Of a stretch of 64,000 nucleotides of DNA, positions 39,795-48,033 are shown piece by piece. The stretch's first letter is position 1. Each line of letters opens with the position of its first letter. Origin of the DNA: Paenibacillus macerans. Its GTDB lineage: Bacteria; Bacillota; Bacilli; Paenibacillales; Paenibacillaceae. The stretch covers positions 1 through 64,000 of the forward strand of contig NZ_JAMBOE010000016.1 of NCBI RefSeq assembly GCF_023715465.1, written 5' to 3'. The position numbers and the translations under genes were made by a program. The notes beneath the pieces were generated by a model. It saw nothing but the letters and a program-made list of their open reading frames with translations, was not told the origin of the DNA and did not search any database.

Positions 39795-39861
39795 ATAGTT
39801 TCCGAAGAAACCATTTGACAGAACACGATTTTCTTGTTAACATGGTTTCCATGGAAACCAT
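39795..39861. promoter_or_regulatory. Nitroreductase promoter flanked by two MarR operators
   Basis: Operator 2 ATAGTTTCCGAAGAAACCAT (39795-39814) abuts the -35 TTGACA (39815-39820). After a 17-bp spacer comes the -10 TAACAT (39838-39843). It overlaps operator 1, the perfect palindrome ATGGTTTCCATGGAAACCAT (39842-39861). The promoter is thus bracketed by the two sites, 47 bp apart. Confidence 0.85.
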
Positions 39862-39878
39862 ATAGGAGGAGAATTTTT

Positions 39879-40622
39879 ATGAACGAGGTCATCCAAGTGA
39901 TCCGCCGCCACCGCTCCATCCGCAAGTTTAAAAATATCCCGTTGACCGGCGAACAAATTGAAACCATTGTCGACGCGGCGCAAATGGCGCCCACTTCGGC
40001 GCATATGCAGCCGTTTTCGATCATCGGCGTCACGGATCCGGAGCTGCGAAAGAAGATCGCGGTGCGTTCGAAAAATCTGCCGATTGAGGAATGCGGGTAT
40101 TTTTTTGTTTTTTGCGCCGATCTTCACCGCATAATGCTGGCCGCCGGCCCGGACCAACAGGAAAAAGCGGCCCGCAACCTGAGCTTCTCGTATTTTTACC
40201 AAACCGCCGTGCTGAGTGCCGCGCTTGCCCTGCAAAATGCCAATTTGGCGGCCGAATCGATGGGGCTCGGAGCCGTGATCATCGGCGGGATTAACGAGGC
40301 ACTGCCCGAACTGGACGAATGGCTTGGGCTGCCGGACTTCGTCATTCCTTTGGTCGGTTTTGCGGTAGGCGTTCCCGACGAATCACCCGACCAAAAGCTG
40401 CGGTTGCCGCGGTCCGCCGTGTTTTTTGAAAACCGGTATGATCGCGATCTTAAAGCACGGGTCGAAAGGTATGACCGGGAAATGGAGGAGTACTACGCCG
40501 GGCGAACGAACAACAAGCAGAAGGCGAGCTGGTCAGGGAAATTCATCGCCATGCTGAATCAGGATTTGCCGCTGGGCGGGTATACGGAATACGTGCGAAG
40601 CAAAGGATTCGATTTAAAATAA
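39879..40622 (+). CDS. NADPH-dependent nitroreductase/flavin reductase (NfsA/NfrA-like)
   Basis: FMN enzyme reducing nitroaromatics, quinones or free flavin with NAD(P)H. Typical opening VIQVIRRHRSIRKFKNIPL with the FMN phosphate contacts (RHRSIRKF), MAPTSAHMQPFSIIGV near residue 43, and the central SMGLGAVIIGGINEALPELD. 247 residues from ATG 39879 (AGGAGGAG upstream), usual for the NfsA group. Under the divergent MarR. Confidence 0.92.
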   Translation: MNEVIQVIRRHRSIRKFKNIPLTGEQIETIVDAAQMAPTSAHMQPFSIIGVTDPELRKKIAVRSKNLPIEECGYFFVFCADLHRIMLAAGPDQQEKAARNLSFSYFYQTAVLSAALALQNANLAAESMGLGAVIIGGINEALPELDEWLGLPDFVIPLVGFAVGVPDESPDQKLRLPRSAVFFENRYDRDLKARVERYDREMEEYYAGRTNNKQKASWSGKFIAMLNQDLPLGGYTEYVRSKGFDLK

Positions 40623-40663
40623 TCCGAAACCGGCTGTATGATATTCCCGCAGTAACCGGCGCC

Positions 40664-40709
40664 TGCAAAAGAAAATCACAGCGGATTATGCCCGTGATTT
40701 TCTTTTGCC
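40664..40709 (+). terminator. Terminator of the nitroreductase gene
   Basis: GCAAAAGAAAATCAC paired with GTGATTTTCTTTTGC around an 18-nt partly paired loop, 41 bp after the stop. It works in either direction. Confidence 0.8.
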
Positions 40710-40777
40710 CGTTTGGCTTCGGCCGTCCTTGCGGCTTCGCGGTAACGCAAGAGGCTGCAGGTACCGCCTAATAAAAA

Positions 40778-40973
40778 TAGCGGAACTTTATGGCCTTATT
40801 TTCCGGAATTGAACATGTTCATCCCCATTAGTGGAATTATATGTCCTTATTTTCCAAGGAGCGGGGCAAAAGTCGGCCATCGCCCTGTGATTCAAGAATA
40901 TAGCGACATAAATTTCCTTTATTTCACTCAAAATGGGTGATCCCGTCGAATTAGCGCCATTTTTTGTCCTTAT
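40778..40973. repeat. Intergenic four-unit element, family B copy 1
   Basis: Four 22-bp units at 40778, 40829, 40901 and 40952 (offsets 0/51/123/174). All start TAGYG and end CCTTAT or close (e.g. TAGCGGAACTTTATGG..., TAGCGCCATTTTTTGT...). It lies between the 3' ends of two converging genes; nothing else is seen in the 400-bp gap apart from the terminator. Confidence 0.8.
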
Positions 40974-41022
40974 GTTTCCGCTTGAGTTTTTCAACTGGCT
41001 CAACGTTTGCTGTTTTTTCTTC

Positions 41023-43056
41023 CTAAGCGCGCATGCTCCGGTAATCTTCTTCCTTTTCTTTAATATTGGCCAGCACGTCTTGCCGCACAGCCCGATCCGC
41101 CAACGTTTGCAGCAGCTTGCTTTGAATTTCGGCAGCGGCTTGGGGATCGCCGGCCCGGGTGGCGACGGATTCGGACAAACGGTCCATATAATGCCGGTAA
41201 TCGATATGCCCTAGCGTATTGGCAGCAAGGTGGCTGTTCTCCAGCAGGCTGGGGGCCAGCGTTTTGCGGGCTTGTTCGACCGCGGGAGGGATGATGTGAA
41301 TCCGCCCGTCTTGGCCCAGCAGCTTGTAAGGCTTGGTCATCGGCATGGCCAACGCCACCTGCGCATGTACGGCCACTTTGCGATGGGGCAGCCGTTCCGT
41401 GATCGCTTCCAGCACGCCGTTGCTGTTTTCCGCATATTTTGTCCCGTCAAAATAAAGGGTTTTGGCCGTCGCTTCCGTAAAGAAATCCTGCGCCAAAAAT
41501 TCCTCCGTCCGGTCCATAGGCGGCTCCACACGCACCGTTAATGGATTGGAGACGATATCCTCGTGTTTGCAATGCAGTGCCACCTGAATCGTATAATCCC
41601 CGGGCTCGGACACCTCCCAGCCGTTTTTCCCCACCGCGATAAATAACGAGTTGTATACCGATTGCCCCGCAGCCAGCACTTCATGCTCCGGCTTCTGAAG
41701 ATAATGGACAAAAGTCGATATTTTGCGCGCGGTTTTCCCTTGTTTTTTTACGATGATGGTCATGTGGTCCAGGTCGGTCAATATATGCCGGTCGATGATT
41801 TGAGGTTCGGAAGTCCGGTTGGTCAATTTGAGCTCGAGCACGACGGGCTCCATAAATTCAAAGCGTAAAGTTTCACGATTGGCCCGCAGCAGCAGCTCGA
41901 AGGTCGGCTTGGCCAGCAGCCGGTGTTGCTCGAAGCCGTGGTGGTCGAACCATTCGGCGTTGCCCATTTGCACAAAACGCTCGGGGGCATGGCGCATGAA
42001 CAGCAGCTCGTTATCGGAGAACCGGTATTCAAAGTTGGTGAAAAAGGCGGTTTCGCCCCCCCGTACGCTGTAAGGATAGTTCATGAAGCTACGCGCTTCC
42101 GTTTCGTTCCGCAAAGGAATCCACGGCTCTCCAAGCGCTTTTTGCCAGGAATGGGCGAGATTGAACCCGTGCCCCATCTCATGGCAGGCGGTCCAAAACT
42201 TCATGCGTTCCACCCACGCCTCCGGATGGCTTTCGCCTTCTGCGGGGACGCTGATGAACGACCGATTGAAAATCGCCGTTCCCTGGCGGTGCTGCGGGCC
42301 GATGCTGTCAAACATAATTCCGCCCACGGAAGCCCCTTCTTCATACAGGGAAGCGAAAAACACCCACAAGGCCCACTTCGGCTCATTGGCAAATTGCGAC
42401 CAATGCCTTTGCATGGCGTCATGCATCTCCGCGTCGCTCCAGCGCACATCGAGCCCGGCTTCGGAGATGGGGATCGAGTTTGCGCCCTCGGATATACTCA
42501 CGTCGAAGCCAGCGCGGCGGAATACATTTTCAATCGTTAGCTGTTCATTCGGTAAAGTGGCGGGATGGTTGGGATGCGCATGCGTGTCGATAGCCAGAAC
42601 AGGAGTTACTCCAGCTTCACTGTCAAATTCGAACTGAACGGGATGGAAATAGGGAGAAGTCCAGCGGTAATACGAAGTATGCGTAAAAGAACTGCCGTTG
42701 GAAAAAATCACTTTTAAGAGGTTGGAGGGCGCTGCCTCCAGCGCGATGTTGATGGTCGTGTACGGAAACTGCGAAGTATCCCCGTCTTTGAAAATGATTT
42801 GCCCTTCCCAGGCAGACGGGCCAAGCGCGGCTAATTTAGCGGTCCAGTGGAGGTACAATTGCGGGTGTTTCCAGGCGCCGCTGGCGGCCATTTGCGGATA
42901 AGGGCCGTCTACATCGAGCCGCAGCGTTTCCTGAACGGTATCGGCGGCCGTTTCGGTCTGGTTCAGCAGCTTATCCCTGAACAGGTCCTCCGCATGGTCC
43001 AATTCCCATAATCCGCTGATACGATTAGCATCTTCAGAGCAGGATACGAATGCCAT
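41023..43056 (-). CDS. Metzincin-like zinc metallopeptidase homologue, function unknown
   Basis: A 677-residue protein I cannot assign to a named family. The first ~150 residues look beta-rich (LYLHWTAKLAALGPSAWEGQ). A metallopeptidase core follows, with the zinc motif HEMGHGFNLAHS near residue 290 and a plausible Met-turn RSFMNYPYS near 325, the hallmark order of metzincins (HExxHxxxxxH, then Met). After this comes a beta-sandwich region (about 380-510; FMEPVVLELKLTNRTSEPQI) and a helical C-terminus with charged repeats. No signal peptide or membrane helix is visible, which is odd for a protease of this kind. ATG 43056 is preferred over GTG 43065 (AAAGG at 10 bp). Convergent with the nitroreductase gene. 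Confidence 0.65.
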   Translation of the reverse strand: MAFVSCSEDANRISGLWELDHAEDLFRDKLLNQTETAADTVQETLRLDVDGPYPQMAASGAWKHPQLYLHWTAKLAALGPSAWEGQIIFKDGDTSQFPYTTINIALEAAPSNLLKVIFSNGSSFTHTSYYRWTSPYFHPVQFEFDSEAGVTPVLAIDTHAHPNHPATLPNEQLTIENVFRRAGFDVSISEGANSIPISEAGLDVRWSDAEMHDAMQRHWSQFANEPKWALWVFFASLYEEGASVGGIMFDSIGPQHRQGTAIFNRSFISVPAEGESHPEAWVERMKFWTACHEMGHGFNLAHSWQKALGEPWIPLRNETEARSFMNYPYSVRGGETAFFTNFEYRFSDNELLFMRHAPERFVQMGNAEWFDHHGFEQHRLLAKPTFELLLRANRETLRFEFMEPVVLELKLTNRTSEPQIIDRHILTDLDHMTIIVKKQGKTARKISTFVHYLQKPEHEVLAAGQSVYNSLFIAVGKNGWEVSEPGDYTIQVALHCKHEDIVSNPLTVRVEPPMDRTEEFLAQDFFTEATAKTLYFDGTKYAENSNGVLEAITERLPHRKVAVHAQVALAMPMTKPYKLLGQDGRIHIIPPAVEQARKTLAPSLLENSHLAANTLGHIDYRHYMDRLSESVATRAGDPQAAAEIQSKLLQTLADRAVRQDVLANIKEKEEDYRSMRA

Positions 43057-43296
43057 GACGATCACGCCTTTCTATTAAATTATGGAATTTTATAAATATT
43101 TAACCATAAATCTACAGATAAAACTATAAAAATTCTAAAAATGGTAAAATAATACTATAAAAGATGCGGATTGAGGCTGTATCTTATCTAAATTCCTACG
43201 TTTGGCATATACTCTTACGTTTGGATTGGCGAGGTAATGTGGGGGGGGATGGGGGTTTCGTTAAGTTTTCGAGCGATACTATCGCCCTTCGGAAAT

Positions 43297-43481
43297 CTAA
43301 CGGTTGTAGCAGCGGTTATTCTACGAAAAAAGACCTTTTCAAAATTCTAACGGTTGCAGGCCCCGTTATTTGCCTTAATCCAGGTGAAAATAGCCGGGGT
43401 TAAGTGAAATAAGCGCCATGGCAACCGTTAAAATTTGAAATCAACGTTTTTGGCCCAAATAGCGGTTGTGGCAACCGTTAG
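43297..43481. repeat. Intergenic four-unit element, family A copy 3
   Basis: 185 bp with units at 43297 (CTAACGGTTGTAGCAGCGG...), 43347, 43407 and 43457 (...GTGGCAACCGTTAG). Offsets are 0/50/110/160. It aligns over its whole length with copy 1 in reverse complement, including spacers (ACGAAAAAAGACCTTTTC versus ACGAAAAAGGACCTTTTC). It fills the gap between the metallopeptidase start and the Uma2 terminator; the 230 bp before it are featureless. Confidence 0.87.
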
Positions 43482-43494
43482 AATCTGATATCTA

Positions 43495-43543
43495 TAAAAA
43501 TGGCGGCGGCGCCAGACGGCCTACATGCCATCCGGTGCCGCCG
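43495..43543 (-). terminator. Terminator of the Uma2 gene
   Basis: Minus strand GCGGCGGCACCGGATGGC / GCCGTCTGGCGCCGCCGC hairpin followed by CATTTTTA. About 18 bp after the stop. Confidence 0.8.
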
Positions 43544-43560
43544 CTTTGCCGGTCTTCTCT

Positions 43561-44154
43561 TCATCCCGGCAGCCCCGCGGCCGCGTCAACGACCTGTCCC
43601 ATCGTAAATGAGACACAGGGAAGGCGCTCCGATCGGACCGTCTCCTCGCGGTCAAACACCTCCAGCAGCTCGTATTTGCCGTCCTTCAGTACATACTGCT
43701 CCAGCGACTCGTGGGCCGGATCGATGATCCAATACTCCGGAATTTGATAGGCGGCGTACACTTTCAGCTTGCTTTGCTTGTCCCGTTTGACGGAATGAGG
43801 CGACAGGATTTCCGCGACCAGATCGGGGATTCCTTCGATTCCCCGGCGGGTGATAATTTCGATCCTGCTGCGGTGCACCATAACCAGATCCGGCTGACGG
43901 ACCTCCGTTTGAGACAAAATGAGATCGACGGGCGAGGCGAAAATAACATATTCTGTTTGACAACTATTGGTTAGTAAATTCTGAATTTGGTTGCTTATCA
44001 CTTGGTGTTTGGGCGTCGGCGCAGGCGTCATCAGCTCCAGCACACCGTCTGCCAACTCGTAGCGCTTACCGTCGTCGGGCAGCCGGGCATAATCGTCGTA
44101 GGTGGCAGGCTGCTCTTTAATGATAGGTTTTTGCTTATCATCTCGGGCTTTCAT
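43561..44154 (-). CDS. Uma2 family (DUF820) putative endonuclease-fold protein
   Basis: PD-(D/E)XK-fold protein of unknown role, common in Cyanobacteria and Paenibacillus. Seen: YDDYARLPDDGKRYELADGV at the start, PKHQVISNQIQNLL, VRQPDLVMVH (catalytic Asp), DLVAEILSPHS (catalytic Glu) and KLKVYAAYQIPEYWIID with the Lys-containing helix. 197 residues, as usual. It stands alone. GGGG precedes the ATG. Confidence 0.88.
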   Translation of the reverse strand: MKARDDKQKPIIKEQPATYDDYARLPDDGKRYELADGVLELMTPAPTPKHQVISNQIQNLLTNSCQTEYVIFASPVDLILSQTEVRQPDLVMVHRSRIEIITRRGIEGIPDLVAEILSPHSVKRDKQSKLKVYAAYQIPEYWIIDPAHESLEQYVLKDGKYELLEVFDREETVRSERLPCVSFTMGQVVDAAAGLPG

Positions 44155-44303
44155 AGGATCCCCCTTAAGAACGATTTGCTTAAATTATACCATACAGCCC
44201 TTAGTCCGGCGTTTGAAGGATCAGCGACTTTCCTAGGTTGCAGGTATATTCAGGTAAATATTAGCAATAATAGAGACAACTCTATACGGAAGGAGCAAAG
44301 CTA

Positions 44304-44477
44304 ATGGATGCTACTCTTGGAGCTGATGAGGTTGTCCGCAGAATCAAGCAATTGCAAACGGAAGGCAGTTCGCTAAGCAAAAAGCAGATCAAGCAACATG
44401 ATCCGGAGTTGATGCGCAACGCTTTGTTTTATTTCCCCAGCTGGGAACACGCCGTGAAAAATGCGGAAGGTTTATAA
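44304..44477 (+). CDS. 57-residue protein resembling a homing-endonuclease-associated (HNH) repeat
   Basis: ATG 44304 follows AAGGAG at 8 bp; the frame runs 57 codons to TAA. The protein reads VVRRIKQLQTEGSSLSKKQI, then KQHDPELMRNALFYFPSWEH and AVKNAEG. The pattern (helix, G-x-x-L-S, short helix, ...LxxxAxxYFxSWxxAxxxAG) is that of the small DNA-binding repeat found beside HNH homing endonucleases and in stand-alone regulators. No nuclease domain is present. The strong ribosome binding site and following terminator argue that it is a real gene. Divergent from Uma2 by 149 bp. Confidence 0.65.
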   Translation: MDATLGADEVVRRIKQLQTEGSSLSKKQIKQHDPELMRNALFYFPSWEHAVKNAEGL

Positions 44478-44531
44478 ACGGGAGACCCGTTTGTTTAAGT
44501 TAATGAGTTGAGGCAGTGTATAAATAATAAG

Positions 44532-44570
44532 GGCTGTCCCCCAGTCATCAAGGATGACTGGGGGACAGCC
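44532..44570. terminator. Strong hairpin terminator, bidirectional
   Basis: GGCTGTCCCCCAGTCATC-AAG-GATGACTGGGGGACAGCC: perfect 18-bp arms, flanked by short T-rich tails on both strands. It separates the mini-protein gene from the converging glucosidase gene. Confidence 0.8.
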
Positions 44571-44609
44571 TTCTTGCTTTTGCCTTCAAGCTGATTTTCT
44601 GCAAAAGTG

Positions 44610-46082
44610 CTAGAGGTCAGCGCCGTTGGAGGCGATCACCTGCTTATACCAGTAGAAGCTGTCTTTTTTATACCTTTTTTGCGTCCCATTCCCCTGATCG
44701 TCTTTATCTACATAAATGAATCCATAGCGCTTGGACATTTCAGAGGTTCCGGAAGACACAATATCTATGGCGGACCACGGTGTGTAGCCTATTAACTCCA
44801 CTCCATCCCTGATCGCTTCTTTCATTTGGGCAATATGCTCACGCAGGTAGCTGATTCGATAGTAATCGTGAATCTCATGGCCCTCGAGCTTGTCTTCCGC
44901 CCCTAGTCCGTTTTCTACAATGAAAAGGGGCTTCTGATAGCGGTCATAAATGGTATTCATAGAATAACGGATGCCTACAGGGTCAATCTGCCAGCCCCAG
45001 TCCGATGCTACCAGATATGGATTGCGTATCCCCCTCGTCAGGTTCCCCTCGGTTTCATCCAGTTGGGCCAGTCTCTCCTCACTGTTGCTGGTTATGGCGG
45101 ATACGTAGTAGCTGAAGCTGATGAAGTCGATGATGTTGTTCTGAAGAATCTCGGTATCCCCTGGCTCCATGACAATCTCAATCCCGTTGTCTTCAAAAAA
45201 ACGATTCATATAGGCAGGATAAGCTCCACGCGCCTGGACATCCATGTAAAAGAAATTATGATACTGGTCCTCCAGCATAGCCTGCAAGACATCATCCGGA
45301 TGACAGGTGGCCGGATAAGTAGTCAGTCTGGCGATCATGCAGCCGATTTGGCTGTTCGGCGCAAACTGACGGCACTTCTCGACCGCCAGGGCACTGGCCA
45401 CAAACTGATGATGGATCGCCTGATAGCAATCCTGAAGGTAATGCTCGGAACGGTCCTCGACCAGTCCGGTTGATTTAAAGGTGGAGAAGCGGCCTGCATT
45501 GATCTCATTGAAGGTGATCCAGTAGCGGACCCGGCCCTTATAACGCCGGAACACGAGCTCGGCGAAACGGATGAACATCTCAATGACCTTGCGGTTCTTC
45601 CAGCCGCCGTATTCATTTGCGATGTGCAAAGGCATTTCGAAATGAGAAAGGGTGACCAAAGGCTCAATATTGTATTTTTCCAGTTCCGTAAATACCCGGT
45701 CGTAGAATTCCAGTCCCTTTTCATTGGGAAGAAGCTCGTCCCCTTTGGGGAAGATCCGGCTCCAGGCAATGGATAACCGGAATACCTTGAACCCCATTTC
45801 GGCGCATAAACGGATATCCTCTTCATAGCGGTGGTAGAAGTCGATGCCTTCCCGCTTGGGGTACCCCTTCGTGCCCGTCTCCCGCAACGCTTTTTCAATA
45901 ACCGACGAGGTAATATTCAGATGCTTGGACAAGTCCCTGCGGTCTGAATCAGGGTCGTAAAAGGAGATGTCCGATACGGAAATGCCTTTATGGTCCTCTC
46001 CGAATCCTCCCTCGGCCTGACAAGCGGCGATGGCTCCTCCCCACAAAAAACCTTCCGGAAATCCATTTTTACTATGCTCCAT
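44610..46082 (-). CDS. 6-phospho-beta-glucosidase (GH1)
   Basis: Cytosolic glycosidase that splits phosphorylated cellobiose or aryl-beta-glucosides delivered by the PTS encoded upstream. GH1 marks: N-terminal FPEGFLWGGAIAACQAEGGF, acid/base Glu in TFNEIN (about 191) and nucleophile Glu in LFIVENGLGAED (about 388). The phosphate-binding S-x3-K-x-Y segment SEMSKRYGFIYVD is near the end and distinguishes 6-phospho-glycosidases. 490 residues from ATG 46082, which overlaps the IIC gene by 11 bp and has AGGAGG 6 bp upstream. Confidence 0.94.
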   Translation of the reverse strand: MEHSKNGFPEGFLWGGAIAACQAEGGFGEDHKGISVSDISFYDPDSDRRDLSKHLNITSSVIEKALRETGTKGYPKREGIDFYHRYEEDIRLCAEMGFKVFRLSIAWSRIFPKGDELLPNEKGLEFYDRVFTELEKYNIEPLVTLSHFEMPLHIANEYGGWKNRKVIEMFIRFAELVFRRYKGRVRYWITFNEINAGRFSTFKSTGLVEDRSEHYLQDCYQAIHHQFVASALAVEKCRQFAPNSQIGCMIARLTTYPATCHPDDVLQAMLEDQYHNFFYMDVQARGAYPAYMNRFFEDNGIEIVMEPGDTEILQNNIIDFISFSYYVSAITSNSEERLAQLDETEGNLTRGIRNPYLVASDWGWQIDPVGIRYSMNTIYDRYQKPLFIVENGLGAEDKLEGHEIHDYYRISYLREHIAQMKEAIRDGVELIGYTPWSAIDIVSSGTSEMSKRYGFIYVDKDDQGNGTQKRYKKDSFYWYKQVIASNGADL

Positions 46083-47370
46083 GTGCTGCCTCCTGCTCCA
46101 GTGCATTTCTCTCCTCCTCCAAAGATCGTCTATCAATGAGGCGGAAGAATGGATAGTATATTAGAATTTGCAGCGCTATACAAACAAACTGCAAAATAAC
46201 CAGCGGAATACCGCCGTTGACGAATGAATTAAGGATAATAGGTGTTCCCGCCGGGAAATGAGTTCCGTTGGCGATTGGAACAATGCCGAGCGCCATCGAC
46301 CAATAGGCCACGCTGGACACAATGATCGGCCCGAATACAAAAGGAATCAGCATGAACGGATTGAGTACAATCGGCGCGCCAAAGATGATGGGCTCATTAA
46401 TACTGAAAATCGAGGCCGGGAAAGCGAGCTTGCCCAGCGTCTTGTAACGCTTGCTGCGCGAGAAGAAAGCCAGCAGGATGGCCAAGCCAAGCGTTGCTCC
46501 GGAGCCGCCGACCACCACAAAGGAGTTGTAGAAGCCGCCGCTCAGAATATTATGGTGCGCTTCGCCGCGGCTGATGGCCTCCAGATTTTCCAGACCCATA
46601 GGCAGCCATACGCTGTAAAAAATCGGGCTGACCACCATGAAGCCGTGAATACCAAAGAACCACAGAATTTGCACAACGAATACAAAAATGACCAGTGACC
46701 AATAGCCCCCGCCAATATTATGCAGCGGCGCCTGAATGAATGTATAAATCATCTGATGCAAGCTTCCAAATTCCGTTAATGACGATAAGTAACTGATCAA
46801 TGTAAACAAGATAACAATGACCGTACCCGGGATTAAGTTGGCGAAGGTTTTGGCTACGGTGGGAGGAACTCCCTTCGGCATTTTAATGATCCAGTTTCTC
46901 TCCACGATCGTGACATATAATTTCCCGACAATCAGACCTACGATAATGGCCACGAACAACCCTTGCGCACCCAAAAATTGAAAGGTGAATGCGTTGGCTT
47001 CATTAACCTTGGTGATCGGTGTCAGGATGAAGAATGACATTAAACTGATCAAACCTGCTCCGGCATTGTCGACCTTCGAATTAAGATTGCTTGCGAGACG
47101 ATAAGCCACGAAAAATACGGCATACACGGACAGGAGTGTAATCAGCACGTTTGCCGGTATTTGAAAAATTGGTTTGAGTCCGGTTTTCTGGATGAAATTC
47201 TGATAACCTTCTATGTTGAGATTGGCAAACAGGGTAGCGAATGAGCCCAGCATCAATACGGGCATTACCGAGGTTAGGGCTTCGGATATGGACGACAGGT
47301 ACTTATTCTTGCTGATTTTGCTTGCAGTTCCGATTACGGATAATTTCAACTTATCAAAGTTCATGCTCAC
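46072..47370 (-). CDS. PTS cellobiose/lichenan-type EIIC permease
   Basis: Membrane channel of a cellobiose-family phosphotransferase system. About ten hydrophobic helices are visible. Characteristic stretches are ISEALTSVMPVLMLGSFATL near the start and NEPIIFGAPIVLNPFMLIPF near residue 330 (the substrate-binding NEP motif). 432 residues. GTG 47370 has GGGAGG 8 bp upstream; ATG 47364 is an alternative. Last transporter gene of the licR-IIA-IIB-IIC-bgl operon. Confidence 0.94.
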   Translation of the reverse strand: MSMNFDKLKLSVIGTASKISKNKYLSSISEALTSVMPVLMLGSFATLFANLNIEGYQNFIQKTGLKPIFQIPANVLITLLSVYAVFFVAYRLASNLNSKVDNAGAGLISLMSFFILTPITKVNEANAFTFQFLGAQGLFVAIIVGLIVGKLYVTIVERNWIIKMPKGVPPTVAKTFANLIPGTVIVILFTLISYLSSLTEFGSLHQMIYTFIQAPLHNIGGGYWSLVIFVFVVQILWFFGIHGFMVVSPIFYSVWLPMGLENLEAISRGEAHHNILSGGFYNSFVVVGGSGATLGLAILLAFFSRSKRYKTLGKLAFPASIFSINEPIIFGAPIVLNPFMLIPFVFGPIIVSSVAYWSMALGIVPIANGTHFPAGTPIILNSFVNGGIPLVILQFVCIALQILIYYPFFRLIDRRSLEEERNALEQEAAHGA

Positions 47371-47383
47371 TAGAGGGCCTCCC

Positions 47384-47677
47384 TTAATTGAGCAGACTTA
47401 AGGCGCTTTTCAGCACCTTCTCGCCGTCCATCATGCCATAGTCCATCATATTAATCGTCATGACCGGAATCGGAAGAGTCCGCTTCATCTCAGCTTCCAT
47501 ATGGCCTATTTGCGGCCCCAGCAGCACAACATCTATATCCGTGAACTTCTCCATCTCGCTCTCTGCTGTAGCATCGATGAAGACCTCGATTCCTTTGGCA
47601 GCCGCAGCCTCCTTCATTTTCTCGACCAGCATACTTGTAGACATTCCCGATGAGCACACGAGCAGTATCTTCTTCAT
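47384..47677 (-). CDS. PTS lactose/cellobiose-type EIIB
   Basis: Phosphocarrier that passes phosphate from IIA to the incoming sugar. Active-site Cys8 in MKKILLVCSSGMSTSMLV and the following P-loop-like turn are intact. 97 residues. It starts 2 bp after the IIA stop, so translation is coupled. Confidence 0.94.
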   Translation of the reverse strand: MKKILLVCSSGMSTSMLVEKMKEAAAAKGIEVFIDATAESEMEKFTDIDVVLLGPQIGHMEAEMKRTLPIPVMTINMMDYGMMDGEKVLKSALSLLN

Positions 47678-47679
47678 GT

Positions 47680-48018
47680 TCAGTTCACCAATCCTTTCAA
47701 TTTCTGTTCAAGTGCCTTGCGTTGTCTAATCTCCTCAATCAGCTCCACGATCAGTTCCCTGACGGTCAGCGCATTCATCAGATGGTCCTGGGCGTGAATC
47801 ATCAGAATGGTGACTTCCGTTTTTTCACCGCGTCCTTCAGCTTGGATCAGTCCGGTTTGCACTTTGTGCGCTTTTCCCAATTGCTCTTTAGCTTGCTTCA
47901 GCAGCTCGCCTGCTTCTTCCAACCGGCCTTCTCTGGCAGTGCGCACGGCTTTCAGGCATAAGCTTCTAGCTTCTCCGCTGCTGGCGATAATTTGCATGAC
48001 GATTTGTTCAAATTCCAT
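47680..48018 (-). CDS. PTS lactose/cellobiose-type EIIA
   Basis: All-helical phosphocarrier. The phosphorylated His79 lies in MIHAQDHLM, and the family opening MQIIASSGEARSLCLKAVRT is clear. 112 residues. AGGAGTGG precedes the ATG. Between licR and IIB. Confidence 0.93.
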   Translation of the reverse strand: MEFEQIVMQIIASSGEARSLCLKAVRTAREGRLEEAGELLKQAKEQLGKAHKVQTGLIQAEGRGEKTEVTILMIHAQDHLMNALTVRELIVELIEEIRQRKALEQKLKGLVN

Positions 48019-48033
48019 GATGGTTTCCCACTC

